Source: Arthrobacter sp. C2 (GTDB lineage Bacteria > Actinomycetota > Actinomycetes > Actinomycetales > Micrococcaceae). From it: 64,000 nucleotides of DNA. The position numbers and the translations under genes are program-made. Of the stretch, positions 42,563-51,753 are shown piece by piece; the first letter of the stretch is position 1; every line of letters begins with the position of its first letter. Location: positions 2,542,001 to 2,606,000 of the forward strand of contig CP042428.1 in the NCBI GenBank assembly GCA_024207135.1, given 5' to 3'. The notes beneath the pieces were generated by a model that was not told the origin of the DNA, searched no databases, and worked only from the letters and a program-made list of their open reading frames with translations.

Positions 42563-44215
42563 ATGCGACTCATCAGCAAAGTTGAAACGATCCGGGAAAC
42601 TTATGGGCTTGATCCGGTGGCTCAGCTTCTTTTCACCAACATCCGACTTGACTCCCGAAAAATGGTGACACCACTCCTCGCCGAGACCAAGTCAGGCCGC
42701 TTCCTCATGGCTCGCCAGCAGGAAATGGGCAACTTGCTCTCCGCTGGAATTCAGCATGCGGACCTCAAGTTCTACGAGCCCTGGGTAACCATTGACGAAA
42801 GCATCACGGCCGGGGTTCCCGTCCTCCCGAAATTCGCCGATGCGGTCGAAGACCTGGCCCAGGGCACGTCGGTAGAGTTCGACGAAGGCATCCCCTTGGT
42901 CCACTACCGTGCACTGCAGGGTCGGGTCGCGGTGACGTTCCCCGACGCTCCTGTGCAGCAGGTACGTGCCTACGCCGTCGGCACCGCAGACGTGTTGGCC
43001 AAGTTCGAGTTGATTCGGGAATCCGGCGTCTCGACGGCCCGGACGCTCATCAACGGCATCGGTCACTTGGATGGTCTCGAAGCCGATTTGGTTTCGGGCG
43101 TCGACACCCGATTCACGGGTCTCGAGACGCTGGCCTCCAACCTGGATGTCGATGGATTCCTGCTTGCCTCGCCCCCGAACTTCTCGGAAGCCACCGGGTA
43201 CCGGGCCGACGAAGAAAGCGTGGCGCTTTGGAGCCGCGGTTCCGACGCCGTCATCATCATTGCCCCCGCGGGCAAGACGGATGTACCGGGGAAGCCAATC
43301 GGTCTCTTTGACTCGGCCGCCCACGCGCTGGCCGGACTATTGGAAGGGCCAACCCGCCGTATCGGCGTTGAGGAGCAGTGGATCAGCGCCCGTTTGGGCC
43401 TGGACATCGCCCAGGCTGGGTTGGAGACGGAGAACGCCTCGATCGCCCTCGGACACTGGCGCGATATCCGTGACCACGAGGATCTTCCGTTCCAGGTGAT
43501 AGCCGCGCGTGCCAGTGTCACCTGCATCGAGAATGCACTTGATTTCGCGCAGGCTCAGATTAGCTCCGGAAACGCGCTGACCGAGAACGATGTATACCGG
43601 ACGTATCTCGAAGCCATCCAGGAGTTCCGTGCCAAGAACGGGATTCCGTTCTGCATCGAACCATATTTCACCAATCTCCATTCGTCGTCCCGCATGCTGT
43701 TCCCCGGTCCCCCGACCGATTACCCGCTCGATGAAGAGACCCGGTGCATCCAGTTGGATGCGGGTGTCAAGGTAACTGTCGATGGCATTGTCGTGGCGAC
43801 CTCTGACATGGCCCGTTCGCTCCTCCTGACACCCGAAGGCAAGGAAGGCTACGACCTACTCACCCGGATCATGCGCGAGGACATCGTTGGGCAGCTCCGG
43901 CCAGGGGTGGTGTGCTCCGATGTCCATGAGCACACCATGACGGCCCTGACGGCCAACCGGACCCGGCTTGAGGAGCTCGGGCTCCTCGCCCCGGATCTTG
44001 ATTTCGTCAAGGAATACAAGAAGCGCAATGTCGGCCATCTCATGGGCAAGCAAGAGTCCTTCGCAAATGAGCTCCGCCCCGGCTACGATCATGTCCTTCA
44101 CGTAGGTTCCCTGGGCGCTGCGGAGATTCCGTGGCGTTTCAACGGGTACGCGATCGGGACCGAGGACATGTGGTACCTCGGCGAGGAGAAGACCTACCTG
44201 TTGACACTTCTGTAG
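42563..44215 (+). CDS. M24-fold (Xaa-Pro aminopeptidase / creatinase-like) hydrolase
   Basis: 550 residues, longer than the usual 350-450 of the family, with a pita-bread C-terminal domain. Probable metal ligands, in order, are the Asp in IQLDAGVKV (near 399), the Asp in VATSDMARSLLL, the His in RNVGHLMGKQE, the Glu in GSLGAAEIPWR and the Glu in AIGTEDMWYL. GAAAGG lies seven bases before the ATG at 42563. Creatinase-like members hydrolyse small C-N compounds. Placement behind an importer and with RidA supports a small-molecule substrate rather than peptides (inference). Confidence 0.82.
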   Translation: MRLISKVETIRETYGLDPVAQLLFTNIRLDSRKMVTPLLAETKSGRFLMARQQEMGNLLSAGIQHADLKFYEPWVTIDESITAGVPVLPKFADAVEDLAQGTSVEFDEGIPLVHYRALQGRVAVTFPDAPVQQVRAYAVGTADVLAKFELIRESGVSTARTLINGIGHLDGLEADLVSGVDTRFTGLETLASNLDVDGFLLASPPNFSEATGYRADEESVALWSRGSDAVIIIAPAGKTDVPGKPIGLFDSAAHALAGLLEGPTRRIGVEEQWISARLGLDIAQAGLETENASIALGHWRDIRDHEDLPFQVIAARASVTCIENALDFAQAQISSGNALTENDVYRTYLEAIQEFRAKNGIPFCIEPYFTNLHSSSRMLFPGPPTDYPLDEETRCIQLDAGVKVTVDGIVVATSDMARSLLLTPEGKEGYDLLTRIMREDIVGQLRPGVVCSDVHEHTMTALTANRTRLEELGLLAPDLDFVKEYKKRNVGHLMGKQESFANELRPGYDHVLHVGSLGAAEIPWRFNGYAIGTEDMWYLGEEKTYLLTLL

Positions 44216-44873
44216 GGCAAGGCCCAGCAGCCTCATCACTGAGGTCAAACCCTGCGCCCGCTCCGTGACTTCGATCCGCCGCGATTCCCCCGACGATGGC
44301 AGGTTCGAGGCCACGGAGCCTTCGGGTTTCCGCTACCGGAAAGGGGCCGTGTCCGAATTTGAAGATGGTTGTCCTCCATTTGGGTAGCCGTTCCCAGACT
44401 GGCGCGTCTCTTCACGCCGTCTCGATCGCTGACAGTGGCTCCTCCAACTCAACGTCGGTTGGCTCGCCCCGCCCGGATTCGCCCCCAAAGTCAGGCCTTC
44501 TTGCCTCTGTTCGGCCCGCTCTCCATCGCCGGCAGTGGCCCATTCCCGTCTAAACCCTGAAGCAACCCTGAAGTTCTCCCGCTATTGTCCCGGGACCCCG
44601 GACCAAGGCACCGCTACGGTGCAGCGTCGGGCAGTGGACAGCTTGGAACCAGCATCATCCAGGCGTTCCCTGCCCGTCCATGAAGTATGTCGCGCCCAGT
44701 CCACAACGGATTTTTCCGGGGAATCCAACGAGATTTGAACAATACCTTTCGAGCATCAATCAATACAAATATAGGCTTGGACATGCATCATTCTCGTCCA
44801 TAGGCTGGTGACAACGAACATCCCCCAATGCCGCAACCCCAATCGTGACGGCATAGAAAACTAGGAGTACATC
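44216..44873. other. 658-base intergenic region, no gene supported
   Basis: No open frame has family resemblance on either strand. A small hairpin CCTCA-TCA-CTGAGG just after the M24 gene could end that transcript. The last 150 bases, before kdgD, are A/T-rich (around TACAAATATAGG) and should hold its promoter. A lost regulator of the glucarate operon may once have been here, but nothing recognisable remains. Confidence 0.45.
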
Positions 44874-45812
44874 ATGGCCACTTACACCCCTGACGAACTT
44901 GCCAACAAGCTCAAGGATGGACTGCTCTCGTTCCCCGTCACTGCCTTTGACGACAATCTTGAAATCGACGAAGCCGCTTACCGCGCTCACTTGGATTGGC
45001 AGTCAAGCTTCGGCGTTGCCGGCCTCTTTGCCGCCGGCGGCACCGGCGAGGGTTTCACCCTCACCCCCGAGGAAGCCGCCCGCGTGGTGCGCATGGCGGT
45101 CGAGGAAGCCGGCTCGCGCGTTCCGGTGCTCGGCTCGGCCGGAGGCTCCACCAAGCAGGCCATCCAGAACGCCCAGGACTCCGAGGCCGCCGGCGCCGAG
45201 GGCCTGCTGCTGCTGCCGCCCTACCTGACCGAATGCGACCAGGAAGGACTCTTCCAATTCGCCTCCGAAGTCTGCAAAGCCACCTCCACGGGTGTCATTG
45301 TCTATAACCGCGCCAACGCCATCTACTCGGCAGACACCGTGGCCCGCCTGGCCGACACCCACGAAAACTTCATCGGGTTCAAGGACGCCACAGGCAACAT
45401 AGAGCACCTGACGAAGGTGTACTCGAAGAACGGCGACCGCCTCTTCTACCTCGGTGGCCTCCCAACCGCCGAGACCTTTGCCCTGCCGCTGCTGCAGCTG
45501 GGCATGAGCACCTATTCATCTGCCATGTACAACTTCGTGCCGGAGTTCGCCTTGGACTTCTACAAGGACGTACGCAACCAGGATCACAATGCCGTCACCG
45601 AGAAGCTCAAGCGCTTCGTGCTCCCCTACCTAGACATCCGCGACAGGGTCCAGGGCTACGGAGTTTCGATTGTCAAGGGCGGGCTGAATGCCGTTGGCCG
45701 CAATGGCGGATCGGTACGCCCACCGCTACAGAACATGACCGAGTCAGACTTGGCCGACCTGGGCGCACTGATCCAGGCGGCCGGACTGATGCCTGTGGCG
45801 GCGACCGTCTAG
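44874..45812 (+). CDS. kdgD: 5-dehydro-4-deoxyglucarate dehydratase
   Basis: A 312-residue class I aldolase-fold enzyme that dehydrates and decarboxylates 5-keto-4-deoxyglucarate to 2-oxoglutarate semialdehyde. Present are the GGTGEG loop (55-60), Tyr144 in VIVYNRANAIY, and the Schiff-base Lys170 in FIGFKDATGNIEHL. The sequence from LKDGLLSFPVTAFDDNL on is typical of KdgD. AGGAG precedes the ATG. The next gene encodes the enzyme for its product, so the two form the lower glucarate/galactarate pathway. Confidence 0.93.
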   Translation: MATYTPDELANKLKDGLLSFPVTAFDDNLEIDEAAYRAHLDWQSSFGVAGLFAAGGTGEGFTLTPEEAARVVRMAVEEAGSRVPVLGSAGGSTKQAIQNAQDSEAAGAEGLLLLPPYLTECDQEGLFQFASEVCKATSTGVIVYNRANAIYSADTVARLADTHENFIGFKDATGNIEHLTKVYSKNGDRLFYLGGLPTAETFALPLLQLGMSTYSSAMYNFVPEFALDFYKDVRNQDHNAVTEKLKRFVLPYLDIRDRVQGYGVSIVKGGLNAVGRNGGSVRPPLQNMTESDLADLGALIQAAGLMPVAATV

Positions 45813-45873
45813 CCCCGGTTGGGGACGCACCAGCACCACTACCGATAAACCCACGCGCAACGCAGGAGAAGCA

Positions 45874-47481
45874 ATGTCCACGGATACCCAGCAGCTCACC
45901 GGCCAGTCCATCGTGGCCGGGGTCGGCACACATGGAAATGGGGGCGAGGTCCGGGGCTTCAACCCGGCCTCAAACCAAATGCTCGACCCGGCCTACAGCC
46001 TGATCGGCATCGAGCAATTGAGGTTGGCAACGTATGCTGCCGAAGATGCTTTCGAGTCCTTCCGGTCCCTTGACCCCGAGACCCACGCAAGGTTCCTCGA
46101 ATCCATCGCCGAGAACATCGAGGCCGTGGGAACCGAGCTGGTCCAAAGGGCCATGGCGGAGACCGGGCTTCCCCAGGCACGGCTCATCGGCGAGCTCGGG
46201 CGCACCTGCAACCAGCTGCGGCTCTTTGCGCAGGTGGTTCGCCAGGGCGACCACCACGGGGTGCGGATCGACCCGGTGCTCCCGGATCGCACGCCGATGC
46301 CGCGGGTGGACATCCGCCAGCGCAAGATCCCGCTGGGCCCGGTCGCGGTGTTTGGTGCGTCCAACTTCCCCCTGGCATTCTCCACCGCAGGCGGTGACAC
46401 GGCCTCGGCCCTGGCCGCTGGCTGCCCCGTGGTCTTCAAGGCCCACAACGCCCACCCGGGCACCAGCGAAATCGTGGGCCGGGCCATCACCCAGGCCATC
46501 TCGGATGCGAGCCTGCACCCGGGCATCTTCTCGCTGGTCTACGGGCCGGGCGCCAGCATCGGCCAGGCTCTGGTCTCGGACCCGCGCATCAAGGCCGTGG
46601 GCTTCACCGGTTCCCGCGGCGGCGGCACCGCGCTGATGGCCACCGCCGCCGCACGTCCGGAGCCGATTCCTGTCTACGCCGAAATGAGCTCCATCAACCC
46701 CGTCATCTTCTTCGCTGGCGCGCTGGCCGAGGACGCCGCCGGACACGCCAAGGCCTACCTGGGATCGGTCACCGGCTCCAGCGGCCAGCTCTGCACCGCC
46801 CCGGGACTGGTCTTTGTCCCGGCAGGCGGGGAAGGCGACAAGTTCGCCGCGGCCCTGCGCACCGAGACGGCCACCGCCGCCGGACAGACCATGCTCACCG
46901 AAGGCATCTACAACTCCTGGGTCCAGGGCGTGGAAACCCTCGGCCAGCAGCCCGGAGTGAAGCTCTTGGCCCAGGGCACCAAGGGCGAAACCGAGAACGC
47001 ACCGGCCCCGTCCATCTTCTCCACCGGGGTTGCGCAGCTGCTGGACAACCCGGTGCTGCACGAGGAAATCTTCGGCGCAGCCTCCCTGGTCATCCGCTAC
47101 GTGGATGGCGCCGATCTGGCCGCCGCACTGTCCAAGCTCGAGGGCCAGCTCACCGCAACCTTGCAGCTGAACGACTCGGACCACGAGGCCGTCGCCGCGG
47201 TGCTGCCCATCCTGGAGCGCAAGGCCGGTCGCATCCTGGTCAACGGCTGGCCCACCGGAGTCGAGGTCGGCCACGCCATGGTGCACGGCGGACCGTTCCC
47301 CGCCACCTCGGACACCCGGACCAGTTCGGTCGGCACACTAGCCATTGAGCGCTTCCTGCGCCCGGTCGCCTACCAGAACCTGCCGGATGGCCTGCTGCCG
47401 GCACCATTGCAGCAGTCAAACCCGTGGAAGCTGACCCGCCGCTTCGACGGCACCTTGAGGTCTGCTGGAGAACAAGCATGA
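45874..47481 (+). CDS. 2-oxoglutarate semialdehyde (2,5-dioxovalerate) dehydrogenase
   Basis: A 535-residue NADP-type aldehyde dehydrogenase. Asn164 in GASNFPLAFS, Glu270 in PVYAEMSSINP and the catalytic Cys307 in SSGQLCTAPG are present. It directly follows KdgD, whose product it should oxidise to 2-oxoglutarate. CAGGAGAAGCA precedes the ATG. It is a paralogue of the enzyme at 6387-7856, sharing the PGxxSNFPxAFSxAGGDTASALAAGCPVV core. Its stop overlaps the ATG of the glucarate dehydratase stump (ATGA), showing the three were once one coupled operon. Confidence 0.92.
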   Translation: MSTDTQQLTGQSIVAGVGTHGNGGEVRGFNPASNQMLDPAYSLIGIEQLRLATYAAEDAFESFRSLDPETHARFLESIAENIEAVGTELVQRAMAETGLPQARLIGELGRTCNQLRLFAQVVRQGDHHGVRIDPVLPDRTPMPRVDIRQRKIPLGPVAVFGASNFPLAFSTAGGDTASALAAGCPVVFKAHNAHPGTSEIVGRAITQAISDASLHPGIFSLVYGPGASIGQALVSDPRIKAVGFTGSRGGGTALMATAAARPEPIPVYAEMSSINPVIFFAGALAEDAAGHAKAYLGSVTGSSGQLCTAPGLVFVPAGGEGDKFAAALRTETATAAGQTMLTEGIYNSWVQGVETLGQQPGVKLLAQGTKGETENAPAPSIFSTGVAQLLDNPVLHEEIFGAASLVIRYVDGADLAAALSKLEGQLTATLQLNDSDHEAVAAVLPILERKAGRILVNGWPTGVEVGHAMVHGGPFPATSDTRTSSVGTLAIERFLRPVAYQNLPDGLLPAPLQQSNPWKLTRRFDGTLRSAGEQA

Positions 47482-47674
47482 GTGCAAACCAGCCCACCAT
47501 TGCTCCCTCTAAGTCGTCCCGGTTGCCGCGCACCATGCAATGCTGCGGAACCTCTCAGTGGCCCACCAGCTCTACCTGGAGCACGGGCTGGGCTCACGCG
47601 ACAACGCCGCCTCGATGCAGTACCTGATTCCGGGGTGGGAATTCGACGCCAAGTCCCCGGCGCTGGTGCGCTGA
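47478..47674 (+). pseudogene. gudD: Glucarate dehydratase remnant (internal deletion)
   Basis: The ATG at 47478 overlaps the aldehyde dehydrogenase stop and begins MSANQPTIAPSKSSRLPRTM. In another frame the sequence then reads NLSVAHQLYLEHGLGSRDNA, ASMQYLIPGWEFDAKSPALV and R to a TGA at 47674. The MQYLIPGW-FD-K-P--VR ending is the C-terminus of glucarate dehydratase. Around 380 codons, including the whole catalytic barrel, are missing. The operon thus keeps the lower pathway but has lost its entry enzyme. Confidence 0.75.
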
Positions 47675-47700
47675 GAGGGCTCTTGGGAACAATAAAATAG

Positions 47701-47751
47701 GGCAAGGGACGGCGGGGATGGTTCAAGCGAACTTCCCCACCGTCCCTTGCC
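47701..47751. terminator. Strong hairpin terminator after the glucarate operon
   Basis: GGCAAGGGACGG (47701-47712) pairs perfectly with CCGTCCCTTGCC (47740-47751), extended inward by GGGGA/TCCCC. The A/T-rich AATAAAATAG lies on the left side, so it reads best as a terminator on the minus strand, but it will also block the plus-strand kdgD transcript. Confidence 0.75.
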
Positions 47752-47808
47752 GTCCTTGGCGGACACCGGTTCGCCACGACGATCACCAACGCCTATTCGG
47801 GAGGCCGT

Positions 47809-48750
47809 GTGCAAGGAGTGCTCCAGGGGTTCTCGATCGTGCTGATCCTGATTGGCGTTGGCCTGGTCACGGCAAGGGTCCTGCCGCGCAAGCGCGAGTC
47901 CATTGCCGCCGGGCTGACACCGCTGATCTACTACATCACCAATCCGGCGCTGATGTTCATGCTGCTTTCGGAGACCGACCTGCGCTCGGTGATCGGCGTG
48001 TACACCCCGATTGCGCTGATCACTGCAGCCGTGACCGGTGGTCTGTATGCGCTGAGCGCCAAGCTGTTCTTCAAGGTCCCGGCCAACCGGCTTCCCGGCG
48101 CAGCCATGTCAACCAGCTACGTCAATGCCGGGAACATCGGTGTTCCACTGGCGCTCTACGCCGTAGGCAGCACCAACCCCGTGGTCTCGGTCCTCATCGC
48201 CCAGCTGCTGCTGATCGCCCCGGTTTACCTGGGCATCTTCGCCCTGGCCGCCCGGGCCAGGGGCAACCAGGAAAACAGGTCCCCGCTGGGCAGGACCATC
48301 CTTCGTTCCATCGCCAGCCCGGTCACCATCGCCACATTCATTGGGGCCCTGTTCGCTGCATTCGACCTGAACTTGCCCGAAGTCATCAACATCCCCATTG
48401 ACATGCTGGGCCAGGCCTCCATTCCGCTGCTCTTGATGGCCTTTGGCATGTCGCTCTTCGGGCAGCGTCCGCTGGCCGACAAGGCGTTGCGCGGAGAGGT
48501 CTTCCTGGCCACCTTCTTCAAGATGCTTTTCATGCCGGTGGTCGCCTGGGCCTTCGCGGCGCTCGTTTTCAGGCTGGAAGAAACGGACCTGCTAGGGGTG
48601 GTGATCATGGCGGCCCTGCCCACGGCGCAAAACGTGTTGCTCTTCTCCCAGCAATTCAGGCTTGAAACCACCGTCGTCCGCGAGGTGATCCTGTGCAGCA
48701 CGCTGCTGGCGCTGCCGGTGACGCTGGTGATTACCTTCGTCCTCGGCTGA
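47809..48750 (+). CDS. AEC (auxin efflux carrier) family transporter
   Basis: A 313-residue protein with ten predicted TM helices in two inverted halves. Family features are YYITNPALMFMLLSETDLRS, SYVNAGNIGVPLALYAVGST, a charged central loop (ARARGNQENRSPLGRTILRS), and the second-half PTAQNVLLFSQQF. The GTG at 47809 has GGGAGG close upstream. AEC proteins move organic acids. It follows the glucarate operon after a strong terminator, so a link is possible but unproven. Confidence 0.88.
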   Translation: MQGVLQGFSIVLILIGVGLVTARVLPRKRESIAAGLTPLIYYITNPALMFMLLSETDLRSVIGVYTPIALITAAVTGGLYALSAKLFFKVPANRLPGAAMSTSYVNAGNIGVPLALYAVGSTNPVVSVLIAQLLLIAPVYLGIFALAARARGNQENRSPLGRTILRSIASPVTIATFIGALFAAFDLNLPEVINIPIDMLGQASIPLLLMAFGMSLFGQRPLADKALRGEVFLATFFKMLFMPVVAWAFAALVFRLEETDLLGVVIMAALPTAQNVLLFSQQFRLETTVVREVILCSTLLALPVTLVITFVLG

Positions 48751-49775
48751 TTTGCACATCGGTTTCCATGACGTTGCCCGTGGACATTCGTTGCTTTCTG
48801 GTGAAGTTATTCCAGCAAGATCTTCTTCAACGTCTCGGCCGATGCGTTGGTGGACGATATGCGTGTATTCTGCTTCGACAGCCGGTGGGCCCGGTGATTT
48901 CCTCGAAGACCACACCACGCGGTCCTGTCGCCTGAACCCGTGCAGCAGTCCCGGCGATAGGCTAGGCACGCACACGTCAGATGGTTCAGGCGCCTGGAGG
49001 AATTACCGGAGCCAAGGCATGCTAGTACGTTGGACGGGCAAGATCCGAGATCCTGAACGGGCACCAGTGCCCGCAAGAACATCGTACGTATCTTGAGGTC
49101 CGGGCCGCCATGTACCCCCGCCGTCGGGGACGGTCTTCAGCACGCAGTAGTCACTGTTTTCCTCCTTTGCGAGGATCATTGTCGTACGATCCCCTACCCA
49201 CAAGGTGGGAATGCCCGAACACTGTCCGCTCGAGGTAATCGTTCGGGCGGTACAGCAGCGCTGTCGTGCACGTTGAATCCGCCGATGCATCTCTTGTCGG
49301 TTTCCGTGTTTGCAGGCTGCCGACATGCGACTTGGCTGGGCCGTCCAGCATCTGCTTCCGAGGCAGGATCCGGCGCTGCACTAAGTAAACCCCTCGGCCA
49401 CAGCGACGGATTATTCGGTTCAGGCAGCCAGGCCATCGCGCCTTGCCCAGAGAACAACGGAAATCTTTTACGGAAATGTGCCAGCAGCGCTACACCAACC
49501 GTAGCTGTCCGCTCGTGGCGGTTCTTTGTCCAAGTTACAGATCGGCCTCGAATGCGCGTCCGCTCCGCAGGCATTTGCTGCACCGACCGCATGCCCGGCT
49601 TTCGCTGCAGCAGAGCGAATGAGAAGAGGAATCCCAACGCGGAAATCGTCGTGGTCATCCGCTTTGACGCGGGCCACCCCCAACGGTGTGGCCCGCGAAG
49701 CAACCGCCACCACTACCGAAGGGGAGGTCTCACGTGGAAGCCGCAGAATCGTTGTTCCCCATGAAGAGGTTTCTC
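48751..49775. other. 1-kb region without a supported gene
   Basis: Open frames exist on both strands but none shows a domain, a good ribosome site or a coherent codon pattern. The minus-strand stretch near 48770-48960 (EAEYTHIVHQRIGRDVEEDL) has a faintly protein-like composition that could be a decayed gene. I call nothing here. Confidence 0.4.
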
Positions 49776-50879
49776 TCAGGAGAGCAACTCAAGCTCCCAG
49801 TCCTTGACGTCGGCCAACGGGGCAAAAAGGCTCGCGTCCAGCTCGTCGAGGGGCCGTCCGTGGCGAACCCGCTCCGGCCAGTCTCTGTTGCCCAGAGCCG
49901 CCTTGCCCAGGGCAATGACATCGGCTGTGCCGTCGGCCAGCAGCGCTTCCGCTGTCTCGGGGTCGTCAAGGTTGCCATTGGCAATCACCGGCAACCCGGA
50001 ATACCGCTTGGCCAGGGCGGCCAGCGAGGGACTCCCGTCGCCAAACGCCGGAGCATAGGCTTTGTACTCGGTGGTGTGGATGAAGTCGACGCCGGTGTCA
50101 CCCAGAGTGGAGAAAATGACCTCGGCCTCATCGATTCCGCCGGCCCACCGGTGGTCGTGGTCGCTGACTTTGGCCTGGGAGATGCGGATACCGACGGTCA
50201 TTTCAGGCCCGACGGCCTCACGCACGGCGCGAGCGATCTCCGCGGGGAAACGCACCCGGTTCTGGGCGGAGCCTCCGTACTCGTCGGTGCGGAGGTTGAG
50301 GTAATCGGTGAGGAACTGGTCCAGCAGGTAGCCGTTGGCGCCGTGAATCTCCACGCCATCGAACCCAGCTTCCTTGGCGCGCAATGCGGCATCCACGAAG
50401 CCTTCGCGAACTTCCTGCATTTGCTCCCGAGTGATTTCAGCGGGCACCCGGTAAGCTCCCTCGCCGCGATAGAAGGCCAGTTGCTCTCCCTTGGGCGCAA
50501 CCTCGGAGGGACCCACCGTGGCGTCCGCAAAACGGCTTCCCTGGGCTTGGGATCCAGCGTGCATGAGCTGCGCGAATATTGCGGACCCTGATGCGTGGAC
50601 GGCGTCGACAACCCTGGCCCAGGACCGGGCCTGTTCATCATTTGCCAGACCAGGCTGATGCAAGTAGCCCTGGCTGTATGAAGTGTCGGGATAGATGCCC
50701 TCGGTGATGAGCAGCGCGAAGCCGCCCCTGGCGAAAGCCTCGTAGTAGGAGACCATCTTGTCCGTGACCAATCCGTCCTCGGTGGCACTAACACGGGTCA
50801 TGGGTGCCAACGCCACGCGGTTGGACAACTGCGTGGAACCGATCTGCAGGCTCGACCAGAACGGGCTGGGGTTTGTCAT
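49776..50879 (-). CDS. Old yellow enzyme family NADH:flavin oxidoreductase (ene-reductase)
   Basis: A 367-residue FMN TIM barrel. The FMN/substrate motifs are NRVALAPMTRV, IFAQLMHAGSQAQG, GFDGVEIHGANGYLLDQFLT, GIRISQAKVSDHD and the phosphate loop VIANGNLDDPETAEALLADG. It reduces activated C=C bonds such as enones and maleimides. AAGGAGACATTC precedes the ATG. A predicted LacI operator lies 66 bases upstream (50945-50958), identical in core to those before the LacI gene and the MFS operon, placing it in that regulon. An ArsR-like regulator is divergent. Confidence 0.92.
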   Translation of the reverse strand: MTNPSPFWSSLQIGSTQLSNRVALAPMTRVSATEDGLVTDKMVSYYEAFARGGFALLITEGIYPDTSYSQGYLHQPGLANDEQARSWARVVDAVHASGSAIFAQLMHAGSQAQGSRFADATVGPSEVAPKGEQLAFYRGEGAYRVPAEITREQMQEVREGFVDAALRAKEAGFDGVEIHGANGYLLDQFLTDYLNLRTDEYGGSAQNRVRFPAEIARAVREAVGPEMTVGIRISQAKVSDHDHRWAGGIDEAEVIFSTLGDTGVDFIHTTEYKAYAPAFGDGSPSLAALAKRYSGLPVIANGNLDDPETAEALLADGTADVIALGKAALGNRDWPERVRHGRPLDELDASLFAPLADVKDWELELLS

Positions 50880-50944
50880 GAATGTCTCCTTGGATTTTCA
50901 GGGGCGACGCTATTCCGGTGGAAAGCATGCGCATATTGGTTACC

Positions 50945-50958
50945 CGAACGTTTGTGTA
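50945..50958 (-). promoter_or_regulatory. Predicted LacI operator before the old yellow enzyme gene
   Basis: On the minus strand it reads TACACAAACGTTCG, flanked by CC and GGGTAACC. It is the same 14-base element (TACACAAASGTTYG) found at 54264-54277, 55472-55485 and 55551-55564. Confidence 0.65.
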
Positions 50959-51250
50959 GGCAAAGATGCCCTACGTTCGGTTTGTTGAATTTTCGGGATT
51001 TCCAGTTCGGTCTATCGGAGACCGCGTTAGTCGCCAACCGCACCAAGTATGTATGGATCAGTGCATTATTGGCGGTTCATGGATCCGCACGAGGGTGGCA
51101 GAGCAGACAGGGGTACAACGACCTGTGCATTTTCAGCACGCAAGCCCTTGCCGCCGTTACCCGCATTCAAAGTACGACACTCTTCGTAGTACTAGAAATA
51201 TCGTACAATAGATTCTCAGTCAATTCAGCAATCGAGGAGGCCAAGTACAC
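50959..51250. other. Old yellow enzyme / ArsR divergent intergenic region
   Basis: Rather A/T-rich promoter DNA. It includes the imperfect element CGTAGTACTAGAAATATCGTAC just before the ArsR gene, which may be an ArsR half-site pair. No gene is supported. Confidence 0.4.
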
Positions 51251-51589
51251 ATGCGCGCTCTCGCCCACCCGACCCAAGCAGAGATGCAGCTGGACACGGT
51301 GCTTTCCGCGCTATCCGACCCAGTGCGACGACAAATTGTTGGCCAACTCGCGAACGCATCTATCGATCAGGCTTGCAGCGCTTTCCAACTGCCAATCAGC
51401 AAGTCCACCTCCACGTATCACTTCAGGGTCCTGCGTGAGGCTGGCCTGATTGAACAGCGCTACAGCGGCACCACGATCCTCAACACGCTACGAGCAGCCG
51501 ACCTCGAAGCCCGGTTCCCGGGGTTGCTGCGAGCGGTTCTTCGTGCCGCCCGCAGCGAAACGACCCTCGCCACGTCCGAAGTGGAATGA
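51251..51589 (+). CDS. ArsR-family HTH regulator
   Basis: A 112-residue winged-helix protein. The core LDTVLSALSDPVRRQIVGQL, FQLPISKSTSTYHFRVLREA and GLIEQRYSGTTILNTLRAAD follows the ArsR pattern. There is no obvious CxC metal site in the recognition region, so it likely senses a small molecule or redox state. GAGGAGG lies nine bases before the ATG. It is divergent from the old yellow enzyme gene, a common pairing, so it probably represses that gene alongside LacI. Confidence 0.88.
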   Translation: MRALAHPTQAEMQLDTVLSALSDPVRRQIVGQLANASIDQACSAFQLPISKSTSTYHFRVLREAGLIEQRYSGTTILNTLRAADLEARFPGLLRAVLRAARSETTLATSEVE

Positions 51590-51753
51590 CTGGATGCAGG
51601 TCCGTCGATTGGTCGCGGGGAGCCCGAAGCTCCCCCAAGGCGGGACTGCTTGACATGCGGCAGCTCCCGTCTGGACCACCAAGGGTTACGCGACGTGCCA
51701 GCCTCCACAGGGCTTCATCCGGCGTCCTGTAAACGAGCAGCGAAGTCTCGTTT

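Noticed and set aside
45970-47286. 438-codon minus-strand frame
   Set aside because: Opposite an aldehyde dehydrogenase with intact catalytic Asn, Glu and Cys; antisense shadow.
49093-49764. 223-codon plus-strand frame in the 1-kb gap
   Set aside because: No ribosome site, no domain, many Cys/Arg/Ser typical of non-coding GC-rich frames.
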